Shown in pieces: positions 54,039 through 64,000 of a stretch of 64,000 bases of DNA. Where the stretch lies: NCBI GenBank assembly GCA_032716605.1, contig CM064502.1, positions 32,184,910 to 32,248,909 on the forward strand, given 5' to 3'. Every line of letters starts with the position of its first letter. The first letter of the stretch is position 1. The position numbers and the translations under genes are program-made. The stretch is from Paralithodes platypus (Eukaryota; Arthropoda; Malacostraca; Decapoda; Lithodidae). The notes under the pieces were generated by a model that saw only the letters and a program-made list of their open reading frames with translations, ran no database searches and was not told the DNA's origin.

Positions 54039-54450
54039 GCCCCAAAGACACCATATCCAGGGGGGAGCAGTAGCGGTGGATTTTATTTGTTTAGAAAAGA
54101 CGAGAAACAGAAAAAGAATGCCAAATCTCCTGAAAATCCACCAGACTCAAAAGTCCTCCTCATTGGCCTGCTAACCACCGTGGGGAAAAAAACAGGAGAT
54201 TGCAGGAAAAGGAAGGAAAGTTGATGTATAGCACCAAACAACAGGGATGGATGAAAACGGACAATGGAAGACCTTGGTGCAGGCTATGGCAGCATCCTAA
54301 ACATCCATCATGGTAAAATACCATAGGTTTGCTAGGTGGCCGTTGACTAATATATAGTTCATCCGCCCTTTGACAGGTATTGCTTTTAGTCCTGCAGGGT
54401 GTCTAGCCACCCACCCTCCAAGTGAGGACCCGGGGGGGGGGGAGCCAGTT

Positions 54451-55225
54451 TAGTCGCCGACAATCCGACCTGAAACAGGTAGTATCAGATTGCATGTTAC
54501 TGATAGCAGGAATACCTGACCTGACAGAGAAAACGGTAGAAAACGGTTATACGGTAGATATTAAGATTAACACATACTAGCAGTTAGGCTACAGGTAATT
54601 AACGCTTGGAATTAACTTGTGCCCGGGTAGAACTATATTTTAAAAGTTTAATAGAAAAATATACTGCAGTGGGCAATGAAACATTAGCTCTGTTGCTTAA
54701 AATCACATGGTGTTCACAGTAGTGTACTGTACAGTATAATGTTATCATTAATATTACGATAAAACCCATAATGAATGAAGCTTATCAATATCATGTTGGC
54801 GTGTGTTTCGTAAGGTGGGTAGTCGATTTTGTTCTAAATGTTGATACCTGTTCTCTAAAAACAACTAATTGGGCCTATTTCAAAGTGTATACCTTCTGAG
54901 CAAGCAGTCTCATTCAGTGCGGCTAGGCTGTAGCCTAGTTTTCCCAACAATGCTTCGTTGGAATGATTAATTTTGACATGCACCACATCATTTTATTAAT
55001 TAAGCGTAATATTCATACTAATTTAAATATATTAAACACAATTTGAAGACAGGACACTTTCATAATCATATGTGTTTGTCTGTAATTCATGATAGATCTT
55101 TGAGTGTTCCACTTAGCTCGGCAAAACTGCTAGGTACCATATGATAATTACGCCAAGCTGCTAGGCCAAATTTGTTCAGTGAAACGCTGTTATACTTGGC
55201 GAAAGTTGTCCGTGTGATAGCGGCT
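54451..55225. other. Right part of the Harbinger-like insert
   Basis: AT-rich, non-coding. The last 130 bp hold the subterminal motifs ACGCCAAGCTGC and CTTGGCGAAAGTTG shared with the left end near 47108-47128. Confidence 0.55.
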
Positions 55226-55228
55226 TTA

Positions 55229-55658
55229 GTATCAAGCCCAGAAAGGGTAGAAAGTACATCTTTAGAAGAGATTAGGATATTAGGCATAAGTAGGAGAAAG
55301 GGGGGTGGAGAGGGAGTAATAGCACCAGAATCATCCAAGGTGGAGTTTCTAGCGAAAGTTTGAGCGAAGAGTTCAGCTTTGTCAGAGGAAGAAGTGATAG
55401 TTGTGCCATCAGAGTGGAAAAGGGGAGGGAAAGATGAGGAAGAAAAATTGCTGGAGAGGTTTTTGGCTAGATGCCAGAAAGCTTGGGAAGAGCTAGAGTT
55501 GGATAGTTCAGTGCATTTATTATTGATGAAAGAGTGTTTGGCAAGTCGAAGAACAGATTTGGCTTGATTCCGGGCAGAAACATAGGAAGAATGAGATTCT
55601 TGAGTTTTTGTTGCGGACAGCAGTAGAACAAGCGTGTGCAGACCAAGATTTGTTTGCA
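55229..55658 (-). pseudogene. CR1/Jockey-like LINE, upstream part
   Basis: The frame has SYVSARNQAKSVLRLAKHSF, INNKCTELSNSSSSQAFWHL, FHSDGTTITSSSDKAELFAQ and LISSKDVLSTLSGLDTKA, the region between endonuclease and RT. It ends at the TAA target and continues at 47059 on the far side of the insert. The 5' end is lost or cut at 55659 by a possible TTAA element. Confidence 0.8.
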
Positions 55659-56131
55659 TTAACCCTCTACAAGGGTCTCCACGGAAGCAAAAATAATTCC
55701 ATGGGAAATACAGGTTCGCTATCGCTCGCTATCGCTCGCTAGGAAAATTATCAACACCTAAATTGTATGAAAGATCTTAATATTGGCAAAAGAAGGGGGC
55801 AACAGGTCTTAAAATCGACAAACTAATGGGGTAAACGTCTTAAAATCTCAGCACTAATGGAGCTAAGCATGAGGCAGAAGGGCAAGAAAAAAAAGGGGGG
55901 ATGTTTGCTAGAAAAGGCAAACATCCCCCCTTAAAAGTACCACTGACACGAGATGTACGGAAACTACTAAACGATTTTATTCAGGCGAGCAAGGACGTCT
56001 ACCGATTAAAAGGTTACAAAATATCGGAATTAATCGTTTTAGTTGCCATATGTCTTTCCGAAGATTCATAGAAACGTCTTAATGTAGCTGAAATATAATA
56101 TAATATACGTCACCGGTACTGACAGAGTTAA
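55659..56131. mobile_element. Possible TTAA-flanked element
   Basis: TTAA lies at 55659-55662 and 56128-56131. The ends are only weakly inverted: TTAACCCTCTACAAGGG against TTAACTCTGTCAGTACC. The interior has two GCTATCGCTCGCTA units near 55720 and no gene. The host does not clearly resume after it, so I hold this as tentative. Confidence 0.3.
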
Positions 56132-56333
56132 GGACAGATTTGTCCGTATTTACATATTTACTTATATATTTATTTACTAATTTATCATCTGTTGTTCTTT
56201 TTGTATGTTCTTCCTCCCTAGACCACTAAGCTTTGAAAAAATACCCCCAAGACCCCCATTCGAGATAAATGTGTGCATTTGTCGATAGTCCTCCTAATTT
56301 GCAGGCTCGCTTTTCACACACACACACACACTA

Positions 56334-56415
<82 letters not shown>

Positions 56416-56798
56416 TGCCCCATATGTAGCCTAATATATTCTTACACAATCCCACTTAACATCTACTTATGCAGTAGGCTATACATTAAAGGACACTTGT
56501 GGGGACAGTGGTTATATTTGTGGTCTAATTATTTATATATTCATATATTTTTTAGTTTCTTCGCAAGACCTCCATCAAACTGAAAATAACAACCCAAGGA
56601 TCCCCCTTCAAGATATACTTGTAAATTTTTCGGTAGAAATGTACAGGAAAATGGTTCCTCCTTACAGGCTCACTTTCGCTCGCCTGGAAAAAATCGACAC
56701 CTAAATGACACGAAAAGTCTTGTTAGGTTTGTATATATAACCAGGTTAGGTAGTATAGTTAACCTATGTTAGGAAGACGTTTTGAGGTACGATCTTAT
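56132..56798. other. AT-rich spacer with (TA)n and (GA)n
   Basis: A (CA)n at 56317-56330, a (TA)n tract of about 65 bp ending at 56398 and (GA)n to 56415. No gene is seen. Confidence 0.6.
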
Positions 56799-57638
56799 TG
56801 TGACGCATGTCCACGTGTGAGCATGCTGTACAGAACGCCTAGTCATGCCCCACTCTCGCTAGGATCGTCAGGGCAGGAACTTTGGCTGTAGTCTATGTAG
56901 AGTTTCCTAACTTAGTTCGTGTGAGCCGTTGTACTATAAGTATTATGAATATGTATTTTGTTTTCATCTGACTCAACGAGTTCTATTTATATCATTAGTT
57001 ATAAGTATTGTGTGTAAAACTTATTTGTAATGATGGGAAGAGAAACAGCCACAGTTAGGTGTCAGTGGGTACGCCAGGCAGGAGGTAGGCCTAACTCACT
57101 AGCACTCCTCCCTCCCTCAGTGCTAGGGGAGCCTTTGTGTATCCCAGAGGAGAGAGAGAAATTACGTAATGGTTGCCAGTGGGCGGTCCTTAGTAGTTCA
57201 CGTTGGGCTCACTAGAGGGCCGGGTATAAAAGGGAAGTCTAGCCATTTTTTCATCAGAACTCATTAGGCAGAGCGACTTCTCATTTCCCTTGCTAACTAT
57301 TTATATTCTTCTGACTGATGGGAACTTTCTCTACTACCTTACATTCTTATTTCCTCTTTTCCCTGCCCTGTTTAACTTCCATGGTCCCGTTGGTGCAGAG
57401 CTAGTCAGCCAACGTATTATCGCTTGAGTTCTCACGAGATACTTGCCTATTAGATAGCCTATTTTGGAAAGGTTGACTTAGAATAGGATTGACTTATGTT
57501 TGTTGCACTTGTATATGCATTTCCCTGTGTGTTATTATTATTATTCCTGTTTTCTGCTAGTCTAGGTAATGCTAGACTGGGGTAAGGCTTTTCTGTGTTA
57601 CGAGTTGTTGTTTGATGCAGTGGTTAAGCGATAAACCT
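56799..57638 (+). repeat. LTR-3 family, truncated LTR in + orientation
   Basis: It begins TGTGACGCATGTCC and is homologous, inverted, to 62926-63759, with shared stretches such as AAGCGATAAACCT, GTTGGTGCAGAGCTAGTCAG and GGGCCGGGTATAAAAGGGAA; the last contains a TATA box (57225-57231), the likely LTR promoter. Homology stops at 57638, so the 3' part of the LTR is missing. The short frame at 57030-57215 has a counterpart in the other LTR and is not a gene. Confidence 0.75.
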
Positions 57639-58028
57639 TATGACATACGGAGCCCTGTATGTTAATTTAAGAGTTAGAATTAGAGTTGAAGGAGGTTCAA
57701 ACTACCCAAACGGCGAAGCAAACTAGCGAGCGAACTAGCGAGTGGGGAAACCAGCTCGCCCGCATACCAGCAAACAATTCACAGCTGCGTGCGTCATAGG
57801 GGACCCTGCAAACTACCCGACGCTATGACGTATGATCGACGCCAGGAGCTGTGAATGGACCATGCACCTGCTATGCAACTCGAGGAGCTGTGATTGGAGT
57901 GGGCACCACCCCCCGCCTCCTGATTCGTTCCACTCAAAACAACACTGCGGCCGTTAGAATTATCAGAGGTGAATGAGGTTGCCACCAACGGTTTTATCGT
58001 GAGGTAACTTATCGGACTTACTGAGCTC
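57639..58028. other. Spacer without recognised gene
   Basis: Contains two AACTAGCGAGCG-like units near 57722-57740 and two related AGCTGTGAATGGACC and AGCTGTGATTGGAGT segments near 57849 and 57888. No coding signal. Confidence 0.45.
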
Positions 58029-58146
58029 CATATGACGCTAGTGCGTCATATAACTTATTATAAAGGTATAGAGATAAGTCCATATGACGCGATCGCGTCA
58101 TATGAGTTTTTGGTGGACTTATTCATATGACGCGATCGCGTCATAT
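58029..58146. repeat. Cluster of three CATATGACGC palindromes
   Basis: Three copies of a palindrome with half-site CATATGACGC occur at 58029-58051, 58081-58104 and 58124-58146. The second is a perfect 24-bp palindrome centred on CGATCG; the third is the same to 23 bases; the first has a diverged centre. Spacing is about 52 and 43 bp. The half-sites include TGACG, the CREB/ATF half-site. Confidence 0.85.
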
Positions 58147-58167
58147 ATGTCTGGGAGCGTTAATAAT

Positions 58168-59243
58168 GTCTAGCTGGGATACTCTAGGTAAGGAACTGGG
58201 GTTGAGCAAGACAGGCTCATAGCCTAGCGATGTCCTTAAGACTGCATCCTTTAAGTTACGTTAATTGACTAGGGGGCTCTCTCGATAGATCCAGATCACA
58301 AGTATCTGGTTCTATCCTGGCGACCCTCTAAAGACAAGCAAAGAGGCAGCAAAGTGTGGAACTGGTACAGGCCAAAACCCTCAGTCAACACAATGCTGCA
58401 CTCGCAAAGGACGCAACCGAAAAGACAACCCAGGCTACCACAGGACCGGTCGAAGTCGTGTAGGTATTACTAAACCGTACACACATCGGAGACAACGACT
58501 ACAGTTACCTTATCCCAGTCTAGCATTAAATAAAAGAGCAGAAACACTAAATCAATAATGGAGACACACAAAGTTCTTAACCTATACTAACTAAGAACCC
58601 TCAAACCTATTCTAAGTACATGTAAATATATCTGAGAACGGCGCATGCAGTACAATGGGCCGGCTATGAAAACCGTATGCAGAACCCAAGGGGAGTGTTG
58701 TGCAGTTAATAAAGGTTAGAGTATGGAAAGAGAGAATTGAGTGAGAGAAACAGTGATAAAGGTGGTGATCGGGAGAGAGTATGCAAAGGGATGTTAGAAG
58801 CACGCGCGCCAAGCCTGTCCTGACGAGGACAGCTCCTGGGGACCCTCATGGAGGAGGTAAGTTACACAGGAGACCGCAAAGGCGCGATGGTCGGCCAATC
58901 ACGGGCCGAGACGTCACAAGACAGCAGGCGTCATAGGACACAGCCAGACACGCCGTCCAATGGCGAGCGAGAGGCAGGAATGCACCCATACATACAGACA
59001 CTTACTACCTCCTCGCTCTGAAAGTCTTTCTCATTCACACGCTGGTACTATTATCACTACTGTTGATATAAAATATAACCCGTTGTCACAGACGAAAACA
59101 AAGACCACCACTGGACTGTCTGCGACAATGCGATTACTAGGAAAGAAAGAACATTCTCTGATAACTGTAGCCCATTTTGATGTCCCTGGCGAGCGCTAGT
59201 GGCCAACGAGAGGCGATTCTGCCAATGCTGGTAGACGTCACAC
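58168..59243 (-). repeat. LTR-3 family, diverged LTR in minus orientation
   Basis: From GTCTAGCTGGGA at 58168 it follows, with much divergence, the same order as 62623-63759: AGCCTAGCGATGTCC, GACAACCCAGGCT, ATCCCAGTCTAGCATTA, then TTGTCACAGACGAAAACAA, and it ends GTCACA at 59243, the inverted TGTGAC terminus. It is an old or related-family copy. No gene. Confidence 0.55.
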
Positions 59244-59279
59244 AGCCTATGCCCGAGAGGGAGTAGTTGGAATATAGAA

Positions 59280-59280
59280 A

Positions 59281-59314
<34 letters not shown>

Positions 59315-59430
59315 TATATGTACTGTATATATATATATATATATATACAGTATATAATGTATATACAGTATATATATATATATATATATATATACTGTAT
59401 ATATATATAGAGAGAGAGAGATAGATATAG
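59280..59430. repeat. A-run, (TA)n and (GA)n
   Basis: An A run of 20 is followed by four (TA)n blocks parted by CTG or CAG, then (GA)n. The long minus frame across it is an artefact. Confidence 0.9.
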
Positions 59431-59908
59431 ATTTATAGATAGAAAGATAGGTAGATAGGCATAGGTCTCTTTCCATCGTTTACAGTTCGAGGAAAGAGGA
59501 AAACTCAGTTGTAGGTTTGAATAATGTAGGCCAATTTGTAAGAGAGTAATTAATTAAATTAAGTATTTGACTCTCAGCTATAGTCTCTCTCTCTCTTTCT
59601 CTCTTTAGACATCTTTAGAACCCATATTCAACTACTCCTTACGTATAGAGGATTTACGAATCAAATTGATTTTGTCGAATTAAAAGTACATACATCTGAA
59701 AATGTATTAAGAGAAGTGTGCCTAATAACGTGTATAACGCAATTAATCATACACAGAGTCAAAGGTAAAAACTGGAGAGGGTCAATGCTAATGAGCACAT
59801 GTGTACGGCGTCACCAAGAGTCCTAGGTTGATGTGTGGTGTATATACAGTATAAGGTGGTGATGCTGGTGAGAAGACACAGTGGTGAGCTACAGTCAACA
59901 CTGTCCTC

Positions 59909-59998
59909 TGTCACCATGTCTACACTCTATCTGTTAACAGTATGTTCACTAGTCTGTCACCATATCTACACTCTTTCTGTTAACAGTGTGTTCACTAA
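59909..59998 (+). repeat. Tandem duplication of a 46-bp unit
   Basis: The unit CTGTCACCATGTCTACACTC followed by a TCTGTTAACAGT and TGTTCACTA occurs twice, at 59909-59952 and 59955-59998, with three mismatches. It abuts the left end of the large palindrome. Confidence 0.75.
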
Positions 59999-60000
59999 TA

Positions 60001-60684
60001 ACTCTCCAACCAACCTCCGTCCCAGCTACACACGCTAAGCCTTCTTCCTATAGTTACTTCACCAGGTGTTTTCGCTTCACTTTCATCTCATATTCCATAT
60101 AGTCACTACATCATCATCTTTGTTAGTTATCACAAACTTAACGTAAATATCTAGCCTATCCTAGCCTATTGTAGCCTCTTTTCATACGCTGTTTACCTTA
60201 CTAACCACTTCAAGTCATCTAGCCTATTTTCCGCCATCCTCCAATCACCAGCTGAGTTCATCCAAGGGTAAATATTCTATATGGTTAATGTGTCTTTGAA
60301 ATCAATAATATACAGTCCACTTTATCTAAATTAGCCATATAATAGGTGGGCTAATTTAGATAAAGTGGACTGTATATTATTGATTTCAAAGAAACATTAA
60401 CCATATAGAATATTTACCCTTGGATGAACTCAGCTGGTGATTGGAGGATGGCAGAAAATAGGCTAGAAGACTTGAAGTGGTTAGTAAGGTAAACAGCGTA
60501 TGAAAAGAGGCTACAATAGGCTAGGATAGGCTAGATATTTATGTTAAGTTTGTGATAACTAACAAAGATGATGATGTAGTGACTATATGGAATATGAGAT
60601 GAAAGTGAAGCGAAAACACCTGGTGAAGTAACTATAGGAAGAAGGCTTAGCGTGTGTAGCTGGGACGGAGGTTGGTTGGAGAGT
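60001..60684. repeat. 684-bp near-perfect palindrome
   Basis: Two 336-bp arms (60001-60336 and 60349-60684) are inverted copies with about four mismatches by eye and no net indel, around a 12-bp spacer. The ends read ACTCTCCAACC on both strands. Arms contain no coding sequence; flanks differ (AATA on the left, GAGCGAGCG on the right). No obvious target duplication. Confidence 0.9.
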
Positions 60685-61046
60685 GAGCGAGCGCATTATG
60701 TTTGTCTCTGTCGTGAAATACCACGCACGCGCATAACATATGGAAAATGTATCCCATCTTTTTTACAATGAGATACTTATGAACAATCTTAAATAATTCA
60801 AATATATATATATATATGGGAATTATAATCCTACAATACTTTCCCATATACAACTATAGAATAATATATTCTACCCAATCATGGAACATTCGACCAAGGT
60901 TATGGAAGCGTTCAACTTAAGACTACGGAAAGATACGTAACGCTACATCAACCCAGATTACGTAACATCGAGACTGTTCATACTAGTTAGAGTACACTAA
61001 GTATGGACATATTCCCACCAACAGAAAATATACAAAATTTACATGA
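60685..61046 (-). other. Probable BEL-2 3' end
   Basis: AT-rich and non-coding, with a (TA)n near 60803-60816. By position it should hold the 3' LTR of the BEL/Pao fragment to the right; a start near TGTTGGTGGGAATATG (minus strand, about 61024) is possible, but no second copy is present to confirm it. Confidence 0.35.
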
Positions 61047-61638
61047 TTAGATTTGCCCGGAGGCAATCTTATTCCGCCAAGCTTGGGAGGATATCTGGGC
61101 TGCCTGTCGACGTGGGCATCCGCCGGACGGGTCAACAGGCTGCGCCGATGTAGAAGCCAGGGAGGGGACTTCAATGGATAACTGATCCGAGGGGATGTCC
61201 TTGCAATCGAGGTCACCCTCAAGAGGATATAGTCGTACTGTTGGCCGTGTGATTACTCCAGTCCTGGTGCGAACCTTCGCTACCCGAACCTCACCATCAC
61301 GACCTGGTAACAACTCCTCTATCCGACCCAATTTCCAGAATGCGCGCGGGCCCTCTTCATGGATGGTTACCACGTCCCCTACCCTAGGCCAATGACCTTT
61401 TAATGGTGTTAGTTTATTTTTTTGCGCTTCCCTTAAAGTCACCAGATATTCTGTAGACCAGCGATACCAAATATCTCGCGATAATTTACGAATATATTTG
61501 TAGCGGGCCGATATCACGTCCTTACTTGTGTAGTCTGGATCTTCCATAGTATCCTCATCATGCTCTTCAGGAAGATCCCGCAGTCTGTATCCATGTACCA
61601 GTACTGAGGGTGTGATTGGGGAAAGGTCTTCCAAATTG
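61047..61638 (-). pseudogene. BEL-2 integrase C-terminal region (DUF5641-like)
   Basis: The open frame of about 195 residues has EDLSPITPSVLVHGYRLRDL, YKYIRKLSRDIWYRWSTEYL, VGDVVTIHEEGPRAFWKLGR and TGVITRPTVRLYPLEGD, the same segments as in BEL-1 at 8655-9348 but with about half the residues different, so it belongs to another BEL/Pao lineage. The frame is intact to its stop. The upstream integrase core is missing: at 61639 the sequence changes abruptly to a LINE fragment. Confidence 0.88.
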
Positions 61639-61904
61639 ATGACTCAACACTCCACAGTTCCTTCACATTTACCAATTCTTTCACCCAACCCGATCTTATA
61701 AATTCAAAAATAAGCACTGCAATTTCTTTGAACCAGGACCTTTCTAGAATTGAAGAATGGGGACAAAAGAATCTAGTTTCCTTTAATGCACAGAAAACCA
61801 AGTACATTCAATTTTCTAACCGACAGAATCTCACTGGCTCCCATATATTTTTTAATGATGTAAATATTCCCACTTCCCCTAGTATTGACATTCTCGGTGT
61901 ATTA
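61639..61904 (+). pseudogene. LINE reverse-transcriptase fragment
   Basis: The frame reads DDSTLHSSFTFTNSFTQPDL, NQDLSRIEEWGQKNLVSFNA, QKTKYIQFSNRQNLTGSHIF and SPSIDILGV. It begins at the second half of the catalytic box and resembles the LINE at 46233-46787 (DDSTLHYS, FNASKTQFLHLS, SILGV), of which it is a cousin. It is cut on the left by BEL-2 and on the right by the LTR at 61905. Confidence 0.8.
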
Positions 61905-63759
61905 TGTTACGAACTGGCACTCGGGTACACAAGGGCTCTCAATCAGGACTCGAATACGGCTCGCTGCCACAACGGAAACACACGATCCCAACCCCTGAGT
62001 ACTGCCAGCCGAACAAAAAACACCAATACCCTCCAGAGTTCAATCTGCTATAACGGGGTATACAAGAACTCGGTACTAGTGTTCAACAACAGACTAATAA
62101 AGAGACAGGAATTCTCTAGTCTGGTCAACAATCAAACAAAGAAGTAAGAAACAACAACACCAAAGAATAGTGTTGGCCGAAGCCGAAGTAATCCACCCTT
62201 GACTAAGAACTTAAGAAGTCCTCCACCCTCTACTTTGGATCGGCACTATTACGTTACGTTAATTAATAGTCCTTAAGCATCGAGCAAGGAATCTTCTGAA
62301 AAAAGTTAGATGCTTCTCGGATGCTCGTAAGAAGTACGTATCGGATTTTGAACAGTAATTCAATAAGCAAAAACACTGGCAATTAAATACTATTAAAGGT
62401 TTAAATTGGCATAAGAATAATTAAAAGAATATGCAATAGTAAATGGCAAACATTAAAAAGAAGTACTCCTCAAATGCAACGGCAATAGCCTACTCGGATT
62501 GTGCTCGTGGGCCACTAATCACTAAAGTAGCCAAGCGTGCAACACATGAAATCAATAGTGCATAAACAATATCATACATAAGGAAAGCTTCAATACTATT
62601 CTGTATCTACTAATCGAGTAAAGTCTAGCTGGGGTACTGTGGGCAAAAGGTAGCAGTGACTGAGCAAAAACGGCTCGTAGCCTAGCGAAGTCCTCACAAC
62701 TGTTTAAAGTATTACGTTAAAACTAACAAGTGCACTTTGAGAAATCCAGATCCCTTGTATCTGGTTTTCTCCCGGCTCCTTGACAAAGTAAAAACAAACT
62801 GTTAATAAAATACAGGGTGGTTAGGCTCTTGCCCTCAAGCACTGTAAATTATTAACTCAACACAGTCAGCCGCGAAGACAACCTAGGCTTCACTGAACCG
62901 AAATGAGTATGCAGGTTTATCGCTTAACCACTGCATCAAACAACAACTCGTAACACAGAAAAGCCTTACCCCAGTCTAGCATTACCTAGACTAGCAGAAA
63001 ACAGGAATAATAATAATAACACACAGGGAAATGCATATACAAGTGCAACAAACATAAATCAATCCTATTCTAAGTTAACCCTTCCAAAATAGGCTATCTA
63101 ATAGGCAAGTATCTCGTGAGAACTCAAGCGATAATACGTTGGCTGACTAGCTCTGCACCAACGGGACCATGGAAGTTAAACAGGCAGGGAAAAGAGGAGA
63201 TAAGAATGTAAGGTAGTAGAGAAAGTTCACATCAGTCAGAAGAATATATATAGTTAGCAAGGGAAATGAGAAGTCGCTCTGCCTAATGTGTTTGATGAAA
63301 AAATGGCTAGACTTCCCTTTTTATACCCGGCCCTCTAGTGAGCCCAACGTGAACTACTAAGGACCGCCCACTGACAACCATTACGTAATTTCTCTCTCTC
63401 CTCTGGGATAGACAAAGGCTCCCCGAGCACTGAGGGGAGGGGGGAGGGGGGAGTGCTAGTGAGTTAGGCCCACCTCCCGCCTGGTGCACCCACTGACCCC
63501 CAACTGTGGTGGTTTCTCTTCCCATCATTACAAATAAGTTTTACACACAATACTTATAACTAATGATATAAAATAGAACTCGTTGACTCAGATGAAAACA
63601 AAATACATATTCATAATACTTATAGTACAACGGCTCACATGAACTAAGTTAGGAAACTCTACATAGACTACAGCCAAAGTTCCTGCCCTGACGATCCTAG
63701 CGAGAGTGGGGCATGACTAGGCGTTCTGTACAGCATGCTCACACTGGACATGCGTCACA
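61905..63759 (-). repeat. LTR-3 family, 3' LTR of an element running off the right edge
   Basis: On the minus strand it begins TGTGACGCATGTCC at 63759, right after the purine tract CTTGGGGGAGG, and probably ends CCAGTTCGTAACA at 61905, giving about 1.86 kb with TG...CA ends. It contains a TATA-like TATAAAAAGGGAA near 63310-63322. Its right part is homologous, inverted, to 56799-57638 and its middle to 58168-59243. Confidence 0.7.
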
Positions 63760-64000
63760 CCTCCCCCAAGATTTTACTTGCTCAACCCTGAGCTAAAATC
63801 TGACAAACACAGAACCCCATCAAGCCCCTCACACCCAGCGACCGCATGGCACTAAAACAAAGCTGAGTTTATCACCAAAACACATCTTATTATAAAAAAA
63901 AAAAATCACATTTTATAACTCCTCCCAACAATAGCAAAGACACAATATCATGCTCCCAGAGCGAGCTTACAGCAGCTCAGCCGTTTGATAGTTCGTGGAC
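63760..64000 (-). mobile_element. 3' internal end of a minus-strand LTR element
   Basis: Just upstream of the LTR on the minus strand is AAAATCTTGGGGGAGG, a polypurine tract. The rest (to 64000) has stops in all frames or only short frames and includes an A run at 63894-63904. The coding part must lie to the right of the window. Confidence 0.55.

Larger units (their letters stand above)
50840..54450 (-). mobile_element. CR1/Jockey-like LINE with 2A-like N-terminus
   Basis: The 3' end is a (TAA)n-type tail at 50840-50861. The body reads leftward from an untranslated 5' part (about 54450-54039) through the endonuclease and RT (54038-51096). It is nearly full length with only two frame slips. 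The 5' limit near 54450 is a guess from the change in composition after the G run at 54432-54441. Confidence 0.8.
47063..55225. mobile_element. 8.16-kb insert with Harbinger-like ends and TAA duplications
   Basis: The ends are AGGGGCTATCACACAGGCAA at 47063 and, on the other strand, AGCCGCTATCACACGGACAA at 55225, followed by CTTTC on both; subterminal CGCCAAGC/TTGGCG motifs recur at both ends. On the minus strand the target TAA is duplicated (47062-47060 and 55228-55226), and the LINE codons join in register. Its own sequence is about 47063-48119 and 54451-55225. The middle is filled by two LINEs. I find no transposase, so the founder was a non-autonomous element. TWA duplications are the PIF/Harbinger hallmark (established). 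Confidence 0.75.

Noticed and set aside
59057..59476. 139-residue minus-strand frame
   Set aside because: It is mostly (TA)n and (GA)n translation with no domain.

Overview
The window looks like transposable-element DNA from a large, repeat-rich animal genome, most likely an arthropod. A decapod crustacean would fit, but nothing here fixes the species. The arthropod hint is a short interstitial run of CCTAA (the TTAGG telomere unit) near 40.98 kb, together with BEL/Pao and Ty3/Gypsy elements, CR1-like and RTE-like LINEs, abundant (TA)n and (GA)n tracts, and many short DNA transposons flanked by TTAA. I find no convincing host single-copy gene, rRNA or functional tRNA. Nearly all long open frames belong to mobile elements, and most carry frameshifts or stops.

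Region 1 (1 to 28.5 kb) is one nested stack. A Ty3/Gypsy element (Gypsy-1, + strand) runs from the left edge to about 28.5 kb. A BEL/Pao element (BEL-1, minus strand, 8084-27639, duplication GTTCA) sits in its integrase. A second Gypsy element (Gypsy-2, + strand, 9354-16663, duplication CCAGC) sits in the BEL-1 integrase. An RTE-like LINE (13693-14214, duplication AATACTACT) sits between the integrase and reverse transcriptase of Gypsy-2. TTAA elements interrupt Gypsy-1 (4351, 7305, 28506) and BEL-1 (20219, 24302, 25171), and one of these (20219-24177) contains a further 3.5-kb element (20582-24114). Most host breaks can be matched to the base, and the host frame continues once the insert and one copy of its duplication are discounted. 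Gypsy-2 has the uncommon order gag, protease, integrase, reverse transcriptase, RNase H.

Region 2 (28.5 to 42.1 kb) holds a (TA)n-linked module with a 116-bp foldback, a PIF/Harbinger deletion derivative (about 29143-30978), a CR1-like LINE on the minus strand (31216 to about 36650) with an SGNH-esterase ORF1 and tandem 5' monomers, an RTE-like LINE on the plus strand (about 37431-40786) with its own 572-bp insert, a foldback built of TTTTGCAAAATG-like motifs, and two more TTAA elements.

Region 3 (42.1 to 55.7 kb) holds tRNA-like SINE heads, a 2.7-kb inverted repeat enclosing an 18-bp minisatellite, and a LINE (45.7-47.06 plus 55.23-55.66 kb) split by an 8.16-kb insert with TAA duplications and Harbinger-like termini. 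Inside that insert are an RTE-like LINE (itself carrying a TTAA element) and a LINE whose first ORF joins a hydrophobic leader to a 2A-like motif.

Region 4 (55.7 to 64 kb) holds LTR copies of a third retroelement family in opposite orientations, a cluster of three short palindromes, a near-perfect 684-bp palindrome (60001-60684), a BEL/Pao fragment, a LINE fragment, and the 3' LTR of a minus-strand element that runs off the right edge.
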